Of a stretch of DNA of 64,000 nucleotides, positions 47,381 to 58,906 are shown one piece after another. Position 1 is the stretch's first letter. Each line of letters begins with the position of its first letter. A program made the position numbers and the translations under genes. The notes under the pieces were generated by a model, which saw only the letters and a program-made list of their open reading frames with translations, had not been told where the DNA came from and searched no databases. Location of the stretch: positions 106,111,739 through 106,175,738 of the forward strand of contig NC_134540.1 of NCBI RefSeq assembly GCF_050624435.1, written 5' to 3'. Source of the DNA: Tenrec ecaudatus. Its lineage: Eukaryota; Chordata; Mammalia; Afrosoricida; Tenrecidae.

Positions 47381-47572
47381 TTGTTTTTTTTTTTTAACCG
47401 TAGTGATCCCAAAGAGGCTCTTGGGTGGAGGCTGTCAACAGATCTGAAGTTTTACGAGCAGATTCCCAACCTGGAGTCCAGGCCCCCTCCATGCCCAGGC
47501 CTCCGTTCGCTTGCCACCTGGTGTGTGTGACTCTCTTGGGAGTACTCTGAAGTATTTGATTTTGATCTGCAG

Positions 47573-47641
47573 ATAAAATGAGCAGCAACTGTGTTAAGTT
47601 GTTTAGCATTTCCAATCCGATTATTCAGCTAGGGAAAGCTG
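47573..47641 (+). CDS. Candidate internal coding exon, gene unidentified
   Basis: 69 bp between a good acceptor (TTTTGATCTGCAG) and a good donor (GCTG then GTAAGAG). Joined in phase 1 to the ATGG at 44967-44970 it reads without stops and begins M-D-K-M-S-S-N-C-V-K; a second ATG at 47578 is also possible. It translates on to SISNPIIQLGKA. The length is a multiple of three and the region is free of recognised repeats. I do not recognise the protein. It could be chance: the evidence is two splice sites and one open frame. Confidence 0.35.
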
Positions 47642-48479
47642 GTAAGAGACTGCCGCCTGATTCTTAGTGAATTAATTCACTGTTCACTTTGGAAACATAG
47701 TTTCCAATGAATTGGCGCTTTTATGATTTGTTCCTTCTGTGGGGTTTTGTTTCTCTGCCACAAAAAGGTTTATATCCATTTTCACTCCCCAGGTTTGCTT
47801 GGTAAGTGAAACAAGTACTTAGATAATTTTTTCAAAATGAAGACACAGGGGACTCACCCCTGTGCGGGACAGCCCTTTGGTTCTCTGGTTATGCAGGAAT
47901 TGTTTCAGAGTCCCTGTTGACTAGCGGCGGGTAGGGGTGGGGCCTTGGGGAGGGGGGTGCTTGGTGGCCATGAAAAGAAACTGGGAAACTATGCTTAAAA
48001 AAGCATTTTCCTTGGTCTCATGTCGTTCACCTTGTGGTTGGAATAAACCTTCGCCACAGGCCCTTTCACTTGCCCTGTGAACAGAGGGGTCAAGTTATTA
48101 GTGCACGGGAAAGGGGAGTGTGTGTGTGTGGGGGGGGGATAAGGTTCACAACTTTATCAGTCAGGCTGGTATTAACATTAGAAACGTTAAGAAGCAGCAG
48201 AGCATCCAGAGTAAGTGGGTGAACAAGTCCCCGGTTGAGCCATCAACCCTCATCAGCAACTGTGACACCCTGCTGCTTGCAGACAGTACAAAACCCGGTG
48301 ACAGGCTGACACGTGGGCCCAGAGGCCATGCATAGGTCTTGCTTTCCCCTGCTGTAAAGCACGCCTAGGAGGGGGCTTTATGGTTTATTTGTTTTTTAAC
48401 TTTTTATTGGGAATTAGCCAGAGGTTTACATAGCAGAACATCATTTTTGCATGCAACCATGTAAACAATGTATCAACCC
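47642..48479. other. Unassigned sequence
   Basis: A G-rich stretch at 47925-47965 (GGGTAGGGGTGGGG and GGGGAGGGGGG) and a G run near 48128-48138. No gene or named repeat. Confidence 0.4.
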
Positions 48480-48563
48480 TATGAGAGGGCTTTAAACAAT
48501 CTGAGGGAAAATTCCGTTATCTTTTCATTGCATTTTCTCTCGTGGACTTGTGGAAGCCCCTTT
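48480..48563. mobile_element. About 80-bp mariner-like MITE
   Basis: TATGAGAGGGCTTTAAAC at one end and GTGGAAGCCCC at the other; centre CGTTATCTTTTCATTGCATT as in the copy at 52601. Confidence 0.6.
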
Positions 48564-49429
48564 CTTACTGATCGGAGTCAGCAGTGGAGAGCAGCTTTTT
48601 TCTGGGGTGTCCTCAGGATTGGAGATGGCAGAGAACCTCCCCAGTGAGGGGACATTTCCCCCTGTGTTGGGCACACCCGCCTCTGGGTCCCGATGTGGAC
48701 TGGGGAAGCCTGTGCTGAAGACAGCCGGTTTCATCTCTTCTTCCACCCAGCCCTGCCCCTTTACCCAGAACTTTGCAGAGAGCCTGCGCTGAACATATTG
48801 CTTACCCCTCCCTTCCTTTTGGTGGGTCCCAGGAAACCCTGCTCTGCCACTTGCTACCTGCTTGACTGTGGCTGATGAGTATGAAGATTCAGGTTCCATG
48901 AAGCAAATGAGTGCCTTGCTTTGCCAGCACCTCCAGGCCGACTTGAGAGATTCCTTAACTGAAGGAAGGACTCTTTCCTCTATTCCTCTCTCCCATATCT
49001 CTACCTCCCCCACCTCCCATCTGGCCTTGGAGATGCATGGCATAACGTTTTCCACATCGGCTTCCTGCCTGCTTCTCTAGTGCTGCTGTAACAGAACCAC
49101 CTTGAGTGGATAGTTTCACAGAAATTTATTTTTCCACAGTGCAGAGGGCTAGAAGTCCACATTCAAGACACCACCTCCAAGCTGCGGTGGCTGGCGGGGA
49201 CAGCTTTTTCTCTCTCTTTTTGGTAAAAGGGCCTCCTCTCTTTGAGTTTCTGCTCCCGGATGAGCTTCATATACCTTAGTAGCTCTCCCAATCCACCCCC
49301 CCCAAGTTCATCTTGCTGGCTTAATCTCGTTTGTATCTCCCAAGATATGGATGGAAGACACCCCCTATGTGACTACTGCCCTTTAACCAAAACCTCATCA
49401 CCAAATGGGATTGTAACCGCAAGTACAAC
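48564..49429. other. Unassigned sequence
   Basis: Apparently single-copy. A 176-codon minus-strand frame (48525-49055) shows no recognisable domain. Confidence 0.4.
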
Positions 49430-49590
49430 CCAAACCCCCTGCCATCAAGTCGATTCCAGCTCACAGTGGCCTATACAAGGTTTCTGAGGTTGGACATGAT
49501 TATGGGGCCAGACAGCCTCATCTTTCTCGGGAAGAGTGGCTGATGGGTTTAAAGCACTGGCCTTGGGGCCCAAAGCCTATGGGGGTGGGG
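49430..49590 (-). repeat. AfroSINE
   Basis: Reverse copy with CTGCCATCAAGTCGATTCC; head lost. Confidence 0.75.
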
Positions 49591-49794
49591 GGATATAATT
49601 CAATCTACAACACTGTCTGGCTGTAAAATGATGGACTAGCCTTACACAGCTCTCTTAGAGAGGGAAACGACACATCCCCTTAGGTAAATCTGCTGCACGT
49701 GACCTCTTTAAAGTGTTGAAAAGCAAGGTTGTTACTTTGAGCACCGAGATGTACCTGCCCCAAGCCATGGTCTCTCCAATGACCTCCCCTGCGT

Positions 49795-50190
49795 GTGAAA
49801 GTTGGTTATGGAACCAGGAAGACGCTGGAAGCACGGGTGCACTTACACAATGGTGCTGACAAAGAATCATGGGCTGCCAAAAAGAATACACAAATCTGTC
49901 TTGGAAGAAGTCCATCAGAAGGCTCCTTGGAGGCAAGGACGGCAAGACTTCGTCTCACGCACTTTGGCCGTGTCATGAGGAGAGACCGGTCCCTGGAGAA
50001 GGACATGATGCTTGTAAAGTAGAGTCAGTGAAAAGAGGAAGGCCCTTGACAAGGTGGATTGACACAACAACAATGGGTTCAACCTAGCACAATGGTGAGG
50101 ATTCCATGGGACAGGGCATTGTTTAGTTGTTGGTACATGGGGTCTCGGTGAGTCAGAACTGACTCGGTGGCACTTAACAACCTGACAGTC
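49795..50190 (+). mobile_element. RTE LINE 3' end
   Basis: An open stretch ends HFGRVMRRDRSLEKDMMLVK and a stop at 50022. The 3' UTR runs to GTCTCGGTGAGTCAGAACTG and GACTCGGTGGCACTTAACAA, the same tail as the AfroSINE. The best-kept RTE end here. Confidence 0.75.
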
Positions 50191-50586
50191 TTACAGGTAC
50201 AGTGTAGCCAGCCCCTTGGAGGTCTTTCTACATTGTCTCCTTCTCCTGAGGTCAACAAAAGAACAATGACGAGGGACCAGAGAAGCTGCTATTCCAGCCA
50301 GAAGATGACAGACTGCAAGAAGCCAAGGTCCCTTGCTGGGAAGAGGGAGAAATTTCTTCTACAGAAAGGACTACCGTTTGCTGATGCTGTGAACCTTGTA
50401 GTGCTCTTAGTTGAGAACTTCAGCTTCTATCAGAAAGACCTTGGTGAGGTCGCTGAGTCACAGCGCTACCATCAGATTCAGTGGGTCTAGGGTAAGGCTC
50501 AAGAATCTGCATTTACACAAGTTCCCAACTGATGCGGTTGCTTCAAAGACCAGACTTTGAGAGCCACTGTACCAAGAGACTATAAA
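50191..50586. other. Unassigned sequence
   Basis: One open frame (50167-50490) of unknown nature; nothing recognised. Confidence 0.4.
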
Positions 50587-50767
50587 TCAGTGTTTCCCAA
50601 ATTGGGCAACATGGCACCCCTGGGGTTGCCGTCACAGGAACGATGAGGGGGAGTGGGGAAGCACTGTCAAAGCAGATACCTACACTTTATCCTGGATTAC
50701 GGGCCATAGTACAAAACTTTGTAATGGCCGAGGGGGTGGCGGGGTTGTAGGGGTGGGAGAACCACTA
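50587..50767. mobile_element. Possible old hAT non-autonomous element
   Basis: Left CAGTGTTTCCCAAATTGG and right GGGAGAACCACTAG are imperfect inverted ends of hAT style. No 8-bp duplication is evident. G-rich right half (GGGGGTGGCGGGG...GGGGTGGG). Confidence 0.4.
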
Positions 50768-52600
50768 GTAACTTTTTTTTTTCTGAAAGGGGATAGTTTG
50801 AGGTCTTATGCTGTAAATGATAGGCCTCTCCTTCTTCCTGACGCTTGTACCATGTCCAAGTGTTGTTACTATATCCCCCCAAACGAGATGATGGGATGAA
50901 GGTCTAAGGTGATCTGGTGGCTGGTTCTCTCTGCGGGAATTCATCCATGATGTTACAACTTTGGGTAAGTAAAAAGCTAGGATTTGGCATTTAGAGCGCC
51001 AAGGCTGTCTGAAGAACACAAGGCTAAAAGAATGGCAGAGATGAACCAGGGTGCTTCAGCTAGGACTGCTGGTGGCGCCAAGGGGAGCATTTATCCAGAA
51101 TCTGAGTTACCAGGTTGGGGGGGGGGGGGGGGGCGAGCCCTGCCTTGAAGAACCTTCAGGGCAGGAACAGAAGGCCATAGCCACTTTTCTACATACACAG
51201 AGCGATATTGTAGCTGCCGCCTGTTACGTGCCCTTAAGTCATTCCCACCCTTGTCACCGCCTGATCCCGCACCAGCCCACAACAGCTGCAGTGTTGGAGC
51301 CCGTCATTGAAGCCACTGTCTCAATCCACCCTGTGAAAGGCCTTCCTCTTGTTTACTGCCCCTCTGCCTTCCCACGCATGGCAGGACTAGAAGGCCAATG
51401 AAGTCAACAGCTCACACGGTCTCGTCAAAGGTGTAGGACTGATCACCTTAAGGTCAAATGTTTACATCGCGCTTCAAACCTGGCCACAACGGCCCTGAGT
51501 GACCCTATTCAATGTTGTGATCCCTTGACTGTTGTGGCTCTTCGTGTGGCAGCTTTAGAATTGCTGAGCCATCTCGTGCAGAGCAGGAGACAGATACAGG
51601 GATGACTGATTTGGCTGGCTGAGTGACCAGGAAACTTTACTAGCAAATATAATATGACAGCCATTCTGCTCTGCTGTAATGATGGGGAGGAGGATGTGGA
51701 ACCAGGGTGCCTGAGACCACCCAGCACGTTGCAGTCTCACCTGTCTGGGCACAAGCAGCTGTGGGTTTCATTTGCATGTGGACTCTGTCTTGTAGGAAAG
51801 AAAGTGAGTAGGTGTGCAAGGTGTTGATAAGGCAATAAAAACGAGGGTGTAGTCTGAGGAACATCCCCACGTTCTTCCCCGATGATGGCGAAAGAATAAG
51901 AGCAATGTCATCGGGAGGTGGAGGTGAAGGCCCATGTGTCATCGCACTGGAATTGCAACATAAAGAACCAGAGAATGGCGGTTGTGCAATTCTGTCTTCT
52001 TGGTTTCAGAAGTCTGAAATGCCCCATGGAGGAAACTGGACTGCAGTCTCATCTCTGGTCTCAGCGGCGTTGGCCCAACCACCATGCTCGTTTTCAGGAC
52101 TTGGTACAAATGTAGCTGCGGAGGCAAAGGGCAGTTCAGAGCCAAAGGGTTGTCTCAGAGATGAGACAATGTCAAAGCCAAGGGCGAGAGAGGCAGAGTG
52201 TTCCACATACTCTTCTCAAAAGAAGGTGGGGTCCCTCCCTGGGTTTCCTACAGTAAGAACAGGTCAGGGCTGCTGAGAGGAGTTACTGTGCAGGAACATG
52301 GAACACTGATCAGATGTCCGTAAGCATCAAGGATCAGACGTAAGCCCAAGAAATTCACAAAACGGACTTACATAAAACATATATATATTTATTTATTTAA
52401 ACGGCTTAAAAGTTCTCAAATGACACATTTAAAACTTTATCTCCCTTGATGTAGCAAGATTTTTAAATTCTAGTACGTCTGTAGGGTAAATTTGAGATAT
52501 TCTTGGTAAGAGCAAAGTTTTTTTTATCCCTTCGTTCAACTGAAATATATAAAGCTCATGTATTACAGAAGATATTGTCGCTCTAAAATGCCACGTATAG
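50768..52600. other. Unassigned sequence
   Basis: A run of 17 G at 51117-51133. A decayed RTE-tail piece near 51300-51375 (AAAGGCCTTCCTCTTGTTTACTG) and SINE-like scraps to 51480. No gene recognised. Confidence 0.4.
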
Positions 52601-52686
52601 AGAAGGTGCCTCAAAACGTTTGTGGGAAAAGTCCGTGATCTCTTCATTCCATTTTTCCACGGACTTTTTTTGGAAGCCCCTCATAG
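52601..52686. mobile_element. About 80-bp mariner-like MITE
   Basis: GGTGCCTCAAAACGTTTGTG pairs imperfectly with CACGGACTTTTTTTGGAAGC; the complemented right end reads TATGAGGGGCTTCC, as in the copy at 4240. Confidence 0.65.
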
Positions 52687-52904
52687 ATAACTTTTGGGAG
52701 GAAATCTTGTCCGTGTGTAACGCTGGCTCTATTCAGGCCTGGACCCTCAGCTACGGCGGTATGTCTGGGAGCCAGGGTCGTCCTCCACAGCACGGATGGA
52801 CTTGCTGATTGTAACCAGTGTCTGATCCTCACTCACGGCAGCTTTATGTGGCTCAGAGTGGGGCTGGGTTTTCAATGGCTGAGTTTTCAGAGGTTAAGGC
52901 TAAA

Positions 52905-53640
52905 AAAAAAAAAATTCACCGCCATCAAGTCAATGCTGACTCATAGCGAGTCTATAGGACAGAGTAGACCTGCCCCTCTGAGTTTCCAAGGCTATAATTC
53001 TGTATGCGAGAGGACAGCCCTGTGAGCTAGTCTACTGGGCCAACCTGGCCAATAAACACATGTGGGGTTAATTGAAGGGCGGAGGGATAAATGGCTCAGT
53101 GAGCCTCACCTTTCTAGTTCTCGAGTCTCTTGCTTTATGGTGGTTGCACTAGGGTGCAGCTGCCTTATCCAGTTCCCTGCTTCAGCTGGCAAGGCTCACT
53201 TCCTGCAAGACATCCCCAAGGAGAAGCCACATGGACCTACCCCGATGTAGCCCTGGGTGCTGGAGCATCCGTGTAGAGACCCCTGCCAGCGCTGAGATGC
53301 TTACACATTCATTGACTCAGCTTTCCTCCTGCTGTTGGTATCATTGCGTGTGTTTTGTGAGATGAAGGAGGACTTTGTGGACTGGTGTTGGACAATATGG
53401 GCTAATGTTGGACTTGTGGGCTTGGGCAACACTGGGTTGGGATGTTTTCTTGATGTGCACTTACCCTTTATATAAAACTCTCTCTTATACACGAGTTTCT
53501 GTGGACTTGTTTCTCTAAAGTTCCTAGACTCACACACACTATCTTTCTCCACCAGAGAAGCTGGTGGTTTCGAACTGCTGACCTTGCACTTGGCACCCCA
53601 ATGTGTAACCCCTTTGCCACCAGGGCCTTTTAGGAAGTAC
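52905..53640 (-). repeat. AfroSINE split by a family C LTR
   Basis: Left part to 53020 (CCGCCATCAAGTCAATGCTG), right part from 53539 (TATCTTTCTCC, then TTTCGAACTGCTGACCTTGC and CCACCAGGGCC). Confidence 0.85.
53021..53538 (+). repeat. Family C solo LTR-like element inside an AfroSINE
   Basis: Same subfamily as 38438-41467 and uninterrupted: CTTTATATAAAACTCTCTCTT runs straight into ATACACGAGTTTCTGTGG. No clear duplication is left at its ends (a CACACACA run blurs the right one). Confidence 0.75.
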
Positions 53641-54979
53641 CTCTAGATGGACCCATCCCTCCAGCCCTTTGGTTCACAACACTGCGCGATACGGAGTGGT
53701 GGTCCGGGAAAGCCGCCGCTGTCTCATGCTGCCGCCGTCACTCTGCTGACATCACAGCTGTCTTGGGGATCTGGGAGCTTCACTGCACATCCCGAGGGTG
53801 TGCTCCACTTCTGGCTCTTGCTGGTCGTGAGATCCCCACTCCCGTTTCTGAGATTGTTCGTTTGTGCCCAGCAGAACGGCAATCGCAAGGAAACCCTGTT
53901 CACAGGGTACTGCTCACAACTGACTGTTAGCAGAACCTCGCCGCACCATCGCTCTCCCAGGCCCACCAAGAAAAGGTCCTTCGGTGGGAGGTACAGAGGC
54001 TAACTAGGAAAAGCCACATGAAGTACCCCATTGCCCTGCACCCTGATTTAACATGTGAGAGTAAGAAAGCCTCTTTGTGCCTAAAAGCTAGGGCTTCCAA
54101 AATGGTGACCACCACCCCCAAAACAAACCCCGAAACAGAAAATGGGCTTAATTTAATGATGGGTTTAATTCGTGTGCCTTGGACTTTTTTTTTTAACCTA
54201 TGACAACAGTGGAGGCTGATTATCACCTGGTTTTTGTAGCCTATTAGGTGTGGGTTGCAAGCCAGCATGTGCAGTGTGGGTGTGTTGGGGGGGGGCAGGG
54301 GGAAGGGGGGACTCCGGGGCTGACAGCCAGTTGCTCCTATTCTATCTTCTTAACGCATTTCAGAGCCTGCTCTGTCTTCTCTTTAGTCTGAGGATGTATT
54401 TGTTCACTCTTGGCAAGCATAGCATTTAAAGTAAGCCTAAGTCTACATTCTGAGTAGAAAGCATCCTTCTATAATAAAGTCATCTCCAGTTGTAGATTAA
54501 GAAAATACCTTGGTGACCAACGTTTCCTTCCTCACACCAGGACAACCACCTCACCTGAGTAACCATTCCCTCAGTAACTGGGGCCTGGCCTGCAGATCCT
54601 TCGCTGAGTGTAGCAGCTTAGTCCACATGCACTCTGGCACACTCTCGGGCCTGATGGAACTTTCGCTGAGACTGAGAGTAAGTGGAGAATAAATAAACTG
54701 TGATACTCTGAAAAGGTGGTTGGTTAGGGGGCCCCTAGAGTTCGTTTCTTTCCAAAAAGGAACACAAGGGGTGTTCAGCATTTCCTCATGGTAATTCTGG
54801 AAGCAAGACATGAAATGTCCTAGATAATGCGTTCGGTCATGAGACAATCATAGGTAGGAGATGTTTAAAGGACGGAATAACCTGAAGCAATACCATGAGT
54901 ACTTCAAATGGTCTTAGACCAAGAGCTACCCCTTCAAGCTTGACTACTAGACACCCAAGTTGGCTGTCAGGCATGAATG
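53641..54979. other. Unassigned sequence
   Basis: CpG is slightly raised at 53680-53760. G-rich near 54280-54310. A 118-codon frame (53647-54003) shows no recognisable domain. Confidence 0.4.
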
Positions 54980-55009
54980 AACACACACACACACACACAC
55001 ACACACACA
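54980..55009. repeat. (AC)n microsatellite
   Basis: Fifteen units. Confidence 0.95.
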
Positions 55010-55077
55010 GCAGGCCAAAGCCCAACTGACTGAACTGAAAAGCACACAGCAAGGCACTTTGATTCAGACAGCGGTAT

Positions 55078-55685
55078 AGGTTAATTTGTGCTCCCTGAAG
55101 AACAATCCATCCAAGTTCGAATCCTCCAGTCCTGTGAACATGACCTTATTTGGAAACAGGGTCTTTGCAGGGTAACTATTTCAGATGTAATACTGGATGG
55201 ATTCTATTCCAATGGTCAGTGTTCTTACCAAAAAGGGGGGGGGACGGGGGACACTAACAAAGCATAGACAGCCATGAGATGGAGGTGGAGATGGAATTAA
55301 ACTCACTGCCATCCAGTCGACTCTGGCTCACAGCAGCTCTACAGGACAGGGTAACTTGCCCCTGGGGTTGGTTTCTGAGACTGGCACTGTTTAAGGCCTC
55401 ATCTCTCCCTGAGGAGCAGCTGGTGGTTTTGAACCGCAGACCTTACAGTTAGCAGCCCAATATGTAACTAGTATGTCATGCTGCTAAAAGCCAAGGAATG
55501 CCTGGGCCATCCAAAAAGGGAAGGACAAGGAGGGATCGTCCCCTGGAGCCTTCAGAGAGAACTGGCTCGCCTGACCCTGAATTCAGACCACTAGCTTCCC
55601 AGACTATGAGAGAGAACAAATGACTGTCTCGGTTGGTCGCCCAGTGTGTGGCACTTTGTTATGGCAAAGATCCTGGGCAGCCAGG
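55078..55685 (+). repeat. MaLR (MST/MLT1-like) LTR split by an AfroSINE
   Basis: The left half has ATGACCTTATTTGGAAACAG and GGGTCTTTGCAGGG. The right half has AGCCAAGGAATGCCTGGGCC and GTGTGTGGCACTTTGTTATGG, the ordered landmarks of MaLR LTRs. The SINE at 55288-55488 divides them. Confidence 0.8.
55288..55488 (-). repeat. AfroSINE in a MaLR LTR
   Basis: Reverse copy, AACTCACTGCCATCCAGTCG to TAACTAGTATGTCATGCTGC. Confidence 0.85.
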
Positions 55686-56045
55686 ACAAACAGACAGCAA
55701 AAGGAAGACTAACCAAAGATGCCAGCCTCCTGTGGTTCCTGACGCACACAACAGAGAGGCCACCACCAAAACCAACAGGGCCAGGTGACTGAAACTGTGA
55801 GGAATGAGGTCGCTGAGCAGCTGATTGCAGACGACAGCCAGAAAGCCCCATTCTGTATCAGAACCCTGGAGGCGATCAGACACTGTCTTGCTGGCCTTTG
55901 TCCTCTGTGTTCTGGGAGGCTTCCAAAGCATTCCGTCGGGATTCAGGTCAGTCGGAGCTGAAGCCTTTGCCTTTGTGACCTCTGTGGATGTGGGCGAGCT
56001 CACAGGGACCAGAGCTGAGCTACTGTCCTGTAATGCCACCGTGTG
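55686..56045. other. Unassigned sequence
   Basis: Nothing recognised. Confidence 0.4.
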
Positions 56046-56750
56046 AAAGCCCAACCCAAAGCCCTCAATCGGTTCTGACTCTAGTAGCATGACAGGACAG
56101 AGGAGAACTGTGTCAGAGGCCTTCCAAGGCTGTAAAAAAATTTTTAAATCATTTTACTGGGGGCTCATATAACTCTTACCACAATCCATCCATCCATTGT
56201 GTCATCATCAGTTGCCATCATCAGTCTCAAAACGTTTGTTTTCTACTTGAGCCCTTGGTATCAGCTCATTTTTTCCCCTTCCTCCCCGCCCCCTCCCTCA
56301 TGAACCCTTGATAATTGAAAAGTTATTATTTGTTCATCTCTTACACTGTCCAACATCTCCCTTCACCCACTTTTCTCCTGTCCACCCCCCAGGGAGGGGG
56401 TTATATGTAGATCCTTATAATTGGTTCCCCCTTTCTACCCCACCTTCTCTCCACCCTCCCAGTATCACCACTCTCACCACTGGTCCTGAAGGGATCATCT
56501 GTCCTGGATTCCCTGTGTTTCCAGTTCCTATTTGTACCAGTGTACAGCCTCTGGTCTAGCCGGATTTGTAAGGTAGAATTGGGATCATGACAGTGGGGGT
56601 GGGGGAAGGACGTGTTTAGGAACTAGAGGAGAGTGACATGCAAGGCTGTAAAGATTTGTGGGAGCAGACTGCCTCAACTTTGTCCTACAGAGCAACTAGA
56701 GCTTAGAAGCCCGGTGCTTCGTCTTCTGCACCACTGGGGCTCCCGCCATC
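56046..56750 (-). repeat. AfroSINE split by family B
   Basis: Left part 56046-56136 (tail complement), right part from 56641 (GGAGCAGACTGCCTC to CACTGGGGCTCCC). Confidence 0.85.
56137..56640 (-). mobile_element. Family B 3' end inside an AfroSINE
   Basis: Flanked by the 12-bp duplication CAAGGCTGTAAA (56125-56136 and 56641-56652), which is SINE sequence. Minus strand: the A-tail is at the left, the 5' truncation near GGAACTAGAGGAGAG at the right. Confidence 0.9.
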
Positions 56751-56849
56751 ATGCTAAGTTCAGGGAAAGATGGAATTAGGAGATAATGGAATTTTTGCAT
56801 GAACTTTGGGAGCATCTTTCCCTTATAAAATATGTGTATGTATGTCTAT

Positions 56850-57045
56850 GGGACCTCTGGTGCCATAGTGGTTACACATATTGGCTGTGATCCACAAGGT
56901 TGGCAGTTTGAAAACACCAGCCACTCTTCAAGAGAAAGATGGAGCTTTCTACTCCCATAAGCCATTACAATCTCAGAAATTCAAAGGGACGGTTCTACCT
57001 GACCTATAGAGTGACTGTGAGTCTCTATCGACTGGAGTTTGATTT
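56850..57045 (+). repeat. AfroSINE
   Basis: Head CTGGTGCCATAGTGGTTACAC; tail TCTATCGACTGGAGTTTG, followed by an AT/GT-rich tract (57050-57100). Confidence 0.85.
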
Positions 57046-57714
57046 TTGTTTTATATATGTGTGTATGTATGTATATGCATATGTATATGTATATTACACT
57101 CACTCTCCCATTAGCACTGGTTTTCCTGCTTGAAGTCACTGAAACTATTGTTGTCACCTGACCTTGCAGGTCCTTGTCCCACTTTATTAGCCCATTGCAA
57201 AAAAGCAGGCTCTAGGTTCAAGAAACGCAAGGATTCATTGTCTCCACACAGAAGGAGCGGCACAAGGTCTCGTGACCCAACACCACAGGCTCCTGAACGA
57301 AGGACACCTGGGCCATTAATGCTCCTAGATTTCTGAGATTCTCACTTCTTCCCGCCCTTCCCAACCCTTTCATGGCCTCATACCATAAACTGAGGACTGG
57401 CCAGTACATCCTGTTCTACTGAATGTTCACTAAATGCACCTCTCACTTCAAAACTTGACTCGGAGGACAGTAGGTGATCCTTGAATCGGGGCTAGTTAAC
57501 ACTGATGGGCGGACCACACAGGCTCTGGAACCTGCTTTTTGCATGCTGATGCCCAGGATGCACAAGATGGAAGATGTAGGGAGGAGAAGGTGGTGTGCAG
57601 ACGGCAAACCAGGAGTCACAGAAAAGGGGCTAGTGGTCTAATGAGAGCGTCATTATGAGCCTCAGATCATCTTTTAATAGCTTCTAACATCTTCTGAAAC
57701 CAAGGGTTGGTTGA
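57046..57714. other. Unassigned sequence
   Basis: Apart from the TATG/TATA tract at the start, nothing recognised. Confidence 0.4.
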
Positions 57715-57905
57715 ACTAGCCCTGGCGGCTCTGTGCGGGGCTGCTGACTGCGGGGCTGGCAGTGAGACCCCATCAGCCAGGGTGAAGCAGAAAGGGGAGG
57801 CTTTCTGCTGCCGTAGAGATGTCCAGCCTCGGGACCCTCCAGGGGCAGTCCTCCCTTGGCCATGGTGTTGCTGTGCGTCACAGGGCACTTCAATGGCAGT
57901 GAGAG
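57715..57905 (+). repeat. AfroSINE
   Basis: GC-rich copy, head CTAGCCCTGGCGGCTCTGTG, tail TTCAATGGCAGTGAGAG. Confidence 0.75.
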
Positions 57906-58399
57906 TTGTTTAAGCAAAAAAAAAAAAATTCTGCCTTCCACAAGATGCTCTTTGAAGAGTTTTCTCTACGGGACCAAACTGACCACCGCCATACTAAGGA
58001 TTAGACAGGAATCTTGGGGTAGGGCGCTGGCGTCAATAGAGGGAGAACAACTCCCCAAAGGCAGGTGAGAATGGTTGCGTGAATTCAGGGTGTGTCCCTA
58101 AAGTGCGCCTGCAGAAATTGTTGAATTCGGTGCGCACGCTACTGTGCGTTCTCAAGCGTAGCTCGATGCAAACGGCATTCTGGAAATTACACACGACTGT
58201 GTTCAGGAGCTTTTTGTAGATGCTGTCTTAGGGGAAAGGAAGTAGTTGTGGGAAAGGAGGCCACTGCCTACAGAGGGGTAGGGACCAGCAAGTTCCCTGA
58301 AAGGACTGGCGAGAGGGCCCCGGAGCGAGAAGTACAAAGTCGAAGAATCCTACGTAAAGCCAACAAGGATGCCAAGTCTTCCTTGAAACACAGCCACTC
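57906..58399. other. Unassigned sequence
   Basis: Nothing recognised. Confidence 0.4.
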
Positions 58400-58615
58400 A
58401 CATTCAAAACTCATTGCTATCGAGTCAATTCCGACTCACAGTGACCCGATAAGACAGGGCAGAACTGCCCTCGCGGGTTTCTTAGACTGTACCTCTTGAT
58501 GGGCGTAGAAAGCTTCATCTCACTCCCTGGGAGCAGGTGGTGGTCCCAAACGCTGACCTCCTAGTTGGCAGCGCCATGGGTATTACACTGCAGCCCAGGG
58601 CGCCACGACACAGCA
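58400..58615 (-). repeat. AfroSINE
   Basis: Reverse copy, CATTGCTATCGAGTCAATTCC to GCCCAGGGCGCC. Confidence 0.85.
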
Positions 58616-58906
58616 GCCACCAACCCACAAGCCCCTGGTTCCCCAGGCGCCACTGACCTGACAGGTTACATTTTTCACGGAGCAAAAAATCATGTCAAAC
58701 GGACGAGCAGGGCATGCGCATGAGAAAAATGGCAAAACACTGAAGTAAGGATTAACAGCAAAAACAAAAACATTACCCTAGGCAAGAAGCAACCTCAAGG
58801 CAAGCACTTTCAGAAATCAAAGGATGATGTGTTACAGCAGCAGAGCTTGTTCTAAAGCAAACTCCCCTCTCAGAGTGGTACAGCCCATTTCAAGTCGACT
58901 TATCTT

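Noticed and set aside
48525-49055. 176-codon minus-strand frame
   Set aside because: Partly overlaps the MITE, low-complexity Ser/Pro content, no known domain, and no splice or promoter context.
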